Assembly: GCA_964646525.1 (NCBI GenBank)
Contig: CAZYER010000043.1
Location: 1 to 12,322 of the forward strand
Length of the DNA: 12,322 nt
Origin: GCA-002282575 sp964646525
GTDB taxonomy: Bacteria; Pseudomonadota; Gammaproteobacteria; Thiomicrospirales; Thiomicrospiraceae
Direction: 5' to 3'
How positions within the stretch are numbered: position 1 is the first letter of the stretch; each line of letters begins with the position of its first letter. This document shows positions 7,410 through 12,322 of this stretch, in pieces. The translations under genes and the position numbers were made by a program. Below the pieces are notes generated by a model, which worked only from the letters and a program-made list of their open reading frames with translations, searched no databases and was not told where the DNA came from.

Positions 7410-7434
7410 TTTGTAGTCCTTATCTTTATGTATT

Positions 7435-7446
7435 GCTAAGCTTAGC
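7435..7446. promoter_or_regulatory. Perfect 12-bp palindrome GCTAAGCTTAGC, candidate operator
   Basis: The 12-mer is its own reverse complement and lies about 26 nt upstream of the adaptor start codon. A related palindrome TAAGCTTA occurs at 7493-7500, on the other side of the candidate efflux promoter. Both share the core TAAGCTTA. Such a placement fits binding of a dimeric repressor (TetR- or MarR-like), but no such regulator is encoded in the window. Confidence 0.35.
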
Positions 7447-7453
7447 GCAGTCT

Positions 7454-7481
7454 TTTGTAGCGCTCCTAAATGCTTACGCAA
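7454..7481 (-). promoter_or_regulatory. Candidate promoter of the efflux operon
   Basis: On the minus strand TTGCGT (7476-7481) and TACAAA (7454-7459) are separated by 16 bp, giving a plausible though imperfect sigma70 promoter with a start near 7447 and a leader of about 40 nt before the adaptor ATG. The perfect palindrome at 7435-7446 would then lie at the start of the transcript. Chosen by eye; other AT-rich hexamers nearby could serve. Confidence 0.35.
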
Positions 7482-7570
7482 ACTTAGGGAGTTAAGCTTA
7501 TTTTATCCCTGTATTTTACCCATAATTGCCCACTCCAGCAGTGCATCTACTTAAAAACACAAAATTTCCT

Positions 7571-7597
7571 TTAACTGTCACACAAGTGTGTCATAAT
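7571..7597 (+). promoter_or_regulatory. Candidate promoter of the decarboxylase gene
   Basis: An extended -10 element TGTCATAAT (TG at 7589-7590, hexamer CATAAT 7592-7597) preceded by TTAACT (7571-7576, 15 bp spacing; TTTAAC one base earlier gives 16 bp). Transcription would start near 7604, about 38 nt before the ATG. The spacer carries an imperfect dyad around CACAC-AA-GTGTG (7579-7590), a possible regulator site. Confidence 0.45.
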
Positions 7598-7641
7598 TTG
7601 CACATTATTTTTGCACTCGCTTGTTTAAGGAAGTTTCCGCC

Positions 7642-9912
7642 ATGCGCTTTCGTTTTCCTGTCGTCATTATTGACGAAGACTTTCGTTCTGAAAACACCTC
7701 TGGCTTAGGTATTCGCGCCCTTGCCGATGCCATTCAATCGGAAGGTATGGAAGTGCTTGGTGTAACCAGCTATGGCGATCTGTCAACTTTTGCACAGCAA
7801 CAAAGTCGTGCATCTGCCTTTATTCTCTCTATTGACGATGAAGAACTGGCTGCCGCTGCTGACGAAAGCAACGAAAAATACGAAGCCAAAGCCATTAGCG
7901 CCCTGCGCGCTTTTGTCGAAGAAATTCGTTGGCGTAACGCGGAAATTCCCATTTTCTTACATGGTGAAACACGCACCGCACGCCATATTCCTAACGATAT
8001 TTTGCGTGAACTTAACGGCTTCATTCACATGTTTGAAGACACGCCCGAATTCGTTGCTCGCTATATTATTCGTGAGGCTAAAGCCTATTTAGATAGTCTG
8101 GCACCGCCTTTCTTCCGTGCCTTAACCCATTATGCTGCCGACGGTTCTTACTCATGGCATTGCCCAGGACACTCTGGCGGCGTGGCTTTCTTAAAATCAC
8201 CTGTCGGTCAAATGTTCCACCAATTTTTTGGCGAAAATCTATTACGTGCCGACGTGTGTAATGCGGTTGATGAGTTGGGACAACTGCTTGACCATACGGG
8301 TCCCGTAGCGGCTTCGGAGCGCAACGCAGCCCGTATTTTTAATGCCGATCATTTGTTCTTTGTCACCAACGGTACTTCGACCTCGAATAAAATGGTCTGG
8401 CACTCTTGCGTTGCCGACAACGACATCGTATTAGTGGATCGTAACTGCCACAAATCGATTTTGCACGCCATTACCATGACAGGCGCAATTCCCGTATTTT
8501 TAACACCAACGCGTAACCATTACGGCATTATCGGCCCCATTCCGCTCAGCGAGTTTGAACCCGAAACCATTAAAGCGAAAATCGCCGCACACCCGATGGC
8601 CAGCAAACTGGGCACCAATCCGCGCATTCTAACCATTACCCAATCGACTTATGATGGTGTGTTATACAACACAGGCATGATTAAAGAACGCTTGGATGGT
8701 TGGGTCGACACCCTACACTTCGACGAAGCTTGGTTGCCCCATGCTACCTTCCACGATTTCTACAAAGGTATGCACGCTATTGCACGCGACGGTAAGCGTA
8801 CCGATAAATCATTGGTATTCTCAACGCAATCAACGCATAAATTGCTGGCTGGCTTGTCGCAAGCGTCACAAATTTTGGTGCAAGATGCGCAAAGCAACAA
8901 GCTCGACTTGCATGTCTTCAACGAAGCTTACCTCATGCACAGCTCGACCAGTCCACAATATGCCATTATTGCCAGTTGCGACGTTGCTGCTGCTATGATG
9001 GAGCCACCAGGCGGCACGGCTCTAGTGGAAGAGTCGATTGCCGAATCCATTAATTTCCGTCATGCCATGGCGAAAGTCGATGAAGAATATGGCGACTCTT
9101 GGTGGTTCAAGGTCTGGGGGCCGGATGTTTCTAATCAAGAAGGCGCCAACGACCGCGACGCTTGGGTATTAAAGGCGAATGATCGCTGGCATGGCTTCGG
9201 CAACCTAGCCGACGGCTTCAATATGCTTGACCCAGTCAAAGCAACCATCATCACACCAGGTCTGGATGTGGATGGTGCTTTCAGTGAAGACATTGGTATT
9301 CCTGCCGCGATTGTTACCAAATACTTAGCCGAGCATGGTGTCATTGTTGAAAAATGTGGTCTTTACAGCTTCTTCATCATGTTCACCATAGGCATCACCA
9401 AAGGTCGTTGGAATACCTTAATGGCGGCATTACAACAATTCAAAGATGACTTTGATAAAAACCAACCGCTATGGCGTGTGTTGCCTGAGTTTGTCACCAA
9501 AAACCCACGCTATGAAAAAATTGGCCTGCGCGACCTGTGTCAGCAGTTCCATAGTTTCTATGCGCAACACGACATTGCTCATTTAACCACCGACATGTAT
9601 TTATCGGAAATGGAAGCGGTGATGAAGCCCGCCGATGCCTTTGCCATGATGACCCATCGCAAAATTGAGCGTGTGGAAATTGACCAGCTCGAAGGTCGTA
9701 TCACCGCCAGCTTGGTAACGCCTTACCCACCAGGTATTCCGTTACTCATTCCAGGCGAACGCTTTAATAAAACCATTGTTGATTATCTGAAATTCACCCG
9801 CGTGTTTAACGAACGCTTCCCTGGCTTTGAAACCGACGTGCATGGTCTGACCCTTGAAGAAATGGAAGACGGACGCAAGCGTTACTCTGTCGATTGTGTG
9901 CAAAACGAATAG
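7642..9912 (+). CDS. Orn/Lys/Arg decarboxylase, class I (PLP-dependent)
   Basis: A 756-residue cytoplasmic decarboxylase of the fold type I (aspartate aminotransferase-like) Orn/Lys/Arg family. It converts a basic amino acid to its amine (agmatine, cadaverine or putrescine), consuming a proton; this serves polyamine supply or acid resistance. Residues 1-150 form the CheY-like wing domain (FPVVIIDEDFRSENTSGLG). The PLP domain follows, with HCPGHSGG (173-180), GTSTSNK (244-250), the cofactor-binding Asp361 in HFDEAWLPH and the Schiff-base Lys400 in STQSTHKLLAGLSQAS. The C-terminal domain (about 620-756) includes PYPPGIPLLIPGE. ATG 7642-7644 is preferred over an in-frame TTG at 7621 since AAGGAA lies 9 nt upstream of the ATG. 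The length matches AdiA-like enzymes (about 755). The precise substrate cannot be decided from sequence reading; arginine or lysine are the likeliest. It is divergent from the efflux operon and convergent with leuA. Confidence 0.94.
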   Translation: MRFRFPVVIIDEDFRSENTSGLGIRALADAIQSEGMEVLGVTSYGDLSTFAQQQSRASAFILSIDDEELAAAADESNEKYEAKAISALRAFVEEIRWRNAEIPIFLHGETRTARHIPNDILRELNGFIHMFEDTPEFVARYIIREAKAYLDSLAPPFFRALTHYAADGSYSWHCPGHSGGVAFLKSPVGQMFHQFFGENLLRADVCNAVDELGQLLDHTGPVAASERNAARIFNADHLFFVTNGTSTSNKMVWHSCVADNDIVLVDRNCHKSILHAITMTGAIPVFLTPTRNHYGIIGPIPLSEFEPETIKAKIAAHPMASKLGTNPRILTITQSTYDGVLYNTGMIKERLDGWVDTLHFDEAWLPHATFHDFYKGMHAIARDGKRTDKSLVFSTQSTHKLLAGLSQASQILVQDAQSNKLDLHVFNEAYLMHSSTSPQYAIIASCDVAAAMMEPPGGTALVEESIAESINFRHAMAKVDEEYGDSWWFKVWGPDVSNQEGANDRDAWVLKANDRWHGFGNLADGFNMLDPVKATIITPGLDVDGAFSEDIGIPAAIVTKYLAEHGVIVEKCGLYSFFIMFTIGITKGRWNTLMAALQQFKDDFDKNQPLWRVLPEFVTKNPRYEKIGLRDLCQQFHSFYAQHDIAHLTTDMYLSEMEAVMKPADAFAMMTHRKIERVEIDQLEGRITASLVTPYPPGIPLLIPGERFNKTIVDYLKFTRVFNERFPGFETDVHGLTLEEMEDGRKRYSVDCVQNE

Positions 9913-9926
9913 TGACCTCATCCCAC

Positions 9927-9947
9927 CCTTCTCCCAATGGGAGAAGG
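9927..9947. terminator. Perfect hairpin between convergent genes, possible bidirectional terminator or dispersed repeat
   Basis: CCTTCTCCC (9927-9935), loop AAT, GGGAGAAGG (9939-9947): a 9-bp perfect stem located 14 nt after the decarboxylase stop and 18 nt from the leuA stop, where both transcripts end. No T-tract follows on either strand, so intrinsic termination would be inefficient. The flanking wording (CCTCATCCCACCCTTCTCCC) resembles short repeats scattered in many proteobacterial and cyanobacterial genomes. Confidence 0.5.
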
Positions 9948-9965
9948 AGCACACATCTAAACAAC

Positions 9966-11588
9966 TTACTTAGCCACTGCGTTCAAAATCGCTTGCATAC
10001 TGGCAAAGACACTATCTTCGCTTCGACTCACGCCCAACACACGCTGATCGCCCAACTGACACTGCACATAAGCCATCGCTTGCGACTTGGTGCCCTGAGT
10101 TAAGGCGTGCTCTTGGTAGTCAATGACGCTAAGTGGCATTTCCAAAGCATTAATGAGGGCTTCTATCGCGCCGGCTCCTTGCCCACGCAACACTCTCCCA
10201 TCATCCAAAGTAAAGGAAAGCACCTCCTGATGATCCAAACTGTCTAGCGTATAAGCGGTCATTATCCATCCTGGCACCGACTGTAAAAAGTGCTGTTCAA
10301 ATAACTGCTTAATCTGCTCACTACGCACTTCGCTGGCTTGCGCTTCACTTAATTGTTGCACATACTGAGCCACCGCTGGCTGCAACCATTTCGGTAGCCG
10401 AATGCCATAGTCTCGCTCCAAGACAAAGGCGGTGCCACCCTTACCCGATTGACTATTCACTCGTACCACCGCCTCATAGCTACGACCAATATCTTTGGGA
10501 TCAATCGGTAAATAAGCCACTTGCCAAGGCGCATCTGCTGGTTGCATCCGTAAACATTTGCCAATCGCATCCTGATGACTACCCGAAAAAGCCGTGTAAA
10601 CCAACTCTCCCAACCAAGGATGACGCGGATGTAGCTCGATATTGGTACAGCTTTTCACTACCTGAATGACTTCATCCGGATTGCTTAAATCCAACTCAGG
10701 GTCAACGCCCTGACTATACAAGTTCATGGCTAGGGTAGTGATATCACAATTGCCCGTGCGCTCGCCATTACCCAACAACGTCCCTTCGACCCGTTGCGCC
10801 CCTGCCAACATTGCTAACTCAGCCTCTGCCACGGCACAACCACGATCATTATGCGTGTGCACACACAACACCACCGCGTCACGATAGGCTAATTGCGTGC
10901 TGATGTATTCCACCTGATCAGCAAAGACATTGGGCGTTGCGACTTGTACCGTCGAAGGCAGGTTAATAATGGCGGGCTTGTCGGCAGTGGGTTGCCACAC
11001 ATCCAGCACCGCATTACAGACCTCTAGCGCATAATCAGGTTCGGTTTGCGTGAAGCTTTCTGGCGAATATTGAAAACGCCATTGTGTCTGTGGATAGTCT
11101 TGTGCATAACGCTGTAATAATTGCGCCCCTTGCACAGCCAAGGCTTTCACTTGCGCCTTATCCATGCCAAACACCCAGTCACGTTGTGTAGGCGAGGTGG
11201 AGTTGTACACATGCACAATCGCTTGTTTCACGCCCGCTAAGGCTTCATAAGTACGGGCAATCAAGGGTTCACGCGCTTGCACCAACACCTGAATCGTCAC
11301 ATCTTCGGGAATTTTCTGGGCTTCGATGAGCCAACGCACAAAGTCAAAATCGGGTTGACTTGCCGCAGGAAAACCGACTTCAATTTCTTTAAAACCCAAC
11401 TTAACCAATAGCTGCCACAGTTGCTTTTTCTGCTCAACCGTCATGGGTTCGGGCAAAGCTTGATTACCATCACGCAAATCGACACTGCACCAAGTCGGTG
11501 CTTGCGTTAACTGACGACTGGGCCATTGGCGATTTGCCAACACCACAGGAGAAATCGGGCGATATTTGTGTGCATTCAGTGCGGGCAT
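9966..11588 (-). CDS. leuA: 2-isopropylmalate synthase, LeuA type 2
   Basis: A 540-residue enzyme condensing acetyl-CoA with 2-oxoisovalerate to 2-isopropylmalate, the committed step of leucine synthesis. The TIM-barrel catalytic domain (about 30-330) has WCSVDLRDGNQALPEPM with Arg39 and the metal ligand Asp40, HTHNDRG with ligands His244 and His246, and EGTLLGNGERTGNCD with Asn280. A linker with SGSHQDAIGK follows, and the C-terminal allosteric LeuA dimer domain (about 430-540) should bind leucine. The layout KYRPISPVVLANRQWPSR at the N terminus is typical of the LeuA type-2 (long, about 555 residues) group rather than the E. coli type. The start is ATG 11586-11588 with TAGGAG 7 nt upstream; the frame stays open for 21 codons further, but those residues are unlike the family. 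No attenuator peptide or T-box is seen upstream. Control by the divergent Lrp-type regulator is likely. Confidence 0.96.
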   Translation of the reverse strand: MPALNAHKYRPISPVVLANRQWPSRQLTQAPTWCSVDLRDGNQALPEPMTVEQKKQLWQLLVKLGFKEIEVGFPAASQPDFDFVRWLIEAQKIPEDVTIQVLVQAREPLIARTYEALAGVKQAIVHVYNSTSPTQRDWVFGMDKAQVKALAVQGAQLLQRYAQDYPQTQWRFQYSPESFTQTEPDYALEVCNAVLDVWQPTADKPAIINLPSTVQVATPNVFADQVEYISTQLAYRDAVVLCVHTHNDRGCAVAEAELAMLAGAQRVEGTLLGNGERTGNCDITTLAMNLYSQGVDPELDLSNPDEVIQVVKSCTNIELHPRHPWLGELVYTAFSGSHQDAIGKCLRMQPADAPWQVAYLPIDPKDIGRSYEAVVRVNSQSGKGGTAFVLERDYGIRLPKWLQPAVAQYVQQLSEAQASEVRSEQIKQLFEQHFLQSVPGWIMTAYTLDSLDHQEVLSFTLDDGRVLRGQGAGAIEALINALEMPLSVIDYQEHALTQGTKSQAMAYVQCQLGDQRVLGVSRSEDSVFASMQAILNAVAK

Positions 11589-11681
11589 GAAAGGACTCCT
11601 AAACAATGCCAATAACAATGACACTATGTTAACGTCAAACAAGGCGCACAATATTGCTTTTTATAGCGCAATAAACGACAC

Positions 11682-11699
11682 TAACAGCATATTCTGTTA
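11682..11699. promoter_or_regulatory. Lrp-type operator upstream of the regulator gene
   Basis: TAACAG-CATATT-CTGTTA is an inverted repeat with perfect 6-bp arms. Its inner 15-mer CAGCATATTCTGTTA (11685-11699) matches the E. coli Lrp consensus YAGHAWATTWTDCTR at 13 of 15 positions by my alignment. It ends 13 nt before the regulator ATG and lies in the region shared with leuA. Further dyads, CAATATTG (11649-11656) and ATTGC/GCAAT arms (11653-11672), sit closer to leuA and could be weaker sites. Binding is inferred, not shown. Confidence 0.6.
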
Positions 11700-11712
11700 A
11701 AAATAGATAATT

Positions 11713-12150
11713 ATGCACAATTTAGATAAATTTGATCTCGCCATATTGCATGAATTACAACGCAATGGTCGTCTCAGCAATCAAGAACTGGCCGAACGTA
11801 TTGGGCTATCGCCTTCGCCTTGCTTACGTCGCGTTAAGGTCTTGGAAGACACTGGCGTCATTACTGGCTATCAAGCCTTGGTTGATCGAGAAAAGCTCGG
11901 CTTATCACTCATGGCGCTCATTCATATCTCGCTCGACAAACACACGCCCGAACGCTTCGAACATTTTGAAAATCACGTTAAAGTATTACCCGAAGTGCTG
12001 GAGTGTTTACTCATTACCGGCCACTCTGCCGACTACCAACTCAAGGTGGTGGTGAAAGACATGCACGCTTACCAAGAATTACTACTGCATCGCATCACCC
12101 GTATTCAGGGGGTAACAGGGGTGCACAGTAGTTTTGTATTAAGGCATTAG
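11713..12150 (+). CDS. Lrp/AsnC family transcriptional regulator
   Basis: A 145-residue DNA-binding regulator of the feast/famine family, which senses amino acids (often leucine). Residues 1-55 form the N-terminal winged helix-turn-helix (LDKFDLAILHELQRNGRLSN, then LAERIGLSPSPCLRRVKVLE). Residues 65-142 form the RAM/AsnC ligand-binding and oligomerisation domain (LMALIHISLDKHTPERFEHF and VLECLLITGHSADYQLKVVV). The protein ends SSFVLRH, some ten residues earlier than many Lrp homologues, which usually continue after the equivalent SSFVLR; the fold should still be complete. The ATG at 11713 lacks a clear Shine-Dalgarno (only AGATAA nearby), suggesting weak translation. The gene is divergent from leuA with a good Lrp-like dyad between them, so autoregulation and control of leuA are the simplest reading. 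The specific effector is unknown, so lrp itself is not assigned as symbol. Confidence 0.93.
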   Translation: MHNLDKFDLAILHELQRNGRLSNQELAERIGLSPSPCLRRVKVLEDTGVITGYQALVDREKLGLSLMALIHISLDKHTPERFEHFENHVKVLPEVLECLLITGHSADYQLKVVVKDMHAYQELLLHRITRIQGVTGVHSSFVLRH

Positions 12151-12322
12151 TATCCATCAGAATAAAAATGGTGCCATAATTAACCTGCTAGCACAGAAAG
12201 TTTGAAAGATGCCTGTCGAACAAAACAAAGAACAAAACATTGACAGCACGACTTCTCACCAATCATGAGTTAATTTAATGATAAATTAATAAGTTGATGA
12301 TTGATTTTTTGTCCTATCAAGT
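12151..12322. other. AT-rich intergenic end with a perfect dyad
   Basis: No supported gene is visible. The stretch becomes strongly AT-rich and contains TTAATTTA-ATGA-TAAATTAA (12270-12289), a perfect 8-bp inverted repeat with 4-nt loop, followed by TTGATGATTGATTTTTT. A TTGACA hexamer at 12240-12245 lacks a good -10 partner. A 19-codon frame starting at 12209 (MPVEQNKEQN) has no ribosome-binding site of note. The region may hold the promoter of the next gene or the end of the regulator transcript. Confidence 0.4.

Noticed and set aside
7410..7481. Longer adaptor protein starting at 7481
   Set aside because: It would put 24 residues before a clean lipoprotein signal; ATG 7409 has AAGGA at 7 nt and gives Cys21.
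11589..11651. Longer leuA N terminus starting at 11651
   Set aside because: The extra 21 residues are hydrophobic and not part of LeuA proteins, while ATG 11588 has TAGGAG at 7 nt.
12209..12268. Small frame MPVEQNKEQN... as a gene
   Set aside because: Only 19 codons, with no convincing ribosome-binding site and no recognisable family.
1..12322. CRISPR array, tRNA/rRNA genes, complete insertion sequence
   Set aside because: No regularly spaced repeats, no cloverleaf or rRNA-like sequence and no transposase frame were seen on either strand.

Overview
The window reads as a chromosomal segment of a gammaproteobacterium (or close proteobacterial relative) with a moderate G+C content. The grounds are an AcrAB/MexAB-type RND efflux operon with two lipoprotein subunits, a proteobacterial-type long class-I basic amino acid decarboxylase, a LeuA type-2 synthase and an Lrp/AsnC regulator. 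Genus cannot be assigned from the sequence alone; a Thiotrichales-like organism is only a guess.

Layout. Positions 1-837 form an accessory, defence-like edge on the minus strand: the N-terminal winged-helix part of an Mrr-type restriction protein (cut by the window end) and, upstream of it, a YefM/YoeB-type toxin-antitoxin pair joined by a GTGA overlap. The pair has a clear sigma70-like promoter covered by two CGTAC-core operator repeats 12 bp apart. Positions 913-1233 hold a single-domain ChrR-like cupin that looks like the C-terminal half of a normally two-domain protein. Positions 1335-7409 are one tight minus-strand operon: periplasmic adaptor lipoprotein, RND pump, outer-membrane factor (NodT family) and a small DUF3565 protein, with junctions of +2, -8 and +3 nt. 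The outer-membrane factor has an unusual 48-residue leader between a well-placed ATG and its real lipoprotein signal peptide. That leader contains a REP-like hairpin and looks like an in-frame repeat insertion.

Positions 7410-7641 are a divergent promoter region. Rightward lies a 756-residue pyridoxal-phosphate Orn/Lys/Arg decarboxylase (7642-9912). It converges on leuA (11588-9966, minus) across a 9-bp perfect hairpin that may be a bidirectional terminator or a dispersed repeat. leuA is divergent from an Lrp/AsnC-family regulator (11713-12150). Their shared 124-bp region carries a strong match to the Lrp consensus just upstream of the regulator, suggesting autoregulation and local control of leucine synthesis. 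The right end (12151-12322) is AT-rich, non-coding as far as visible, and contains a perfect AT-rich dyad.

No RNA genes, CRISPR arrays or complete insertion sequences were seen. I did not find an obviously new multi-gene system. The observations most worth a second look are the repeat-like leader of the outer-membrane factor, the operator architecture of the toxin-antitoxin module, the Lrp box, and the two small genes (DUF3565 and half-cupin) following the pump.
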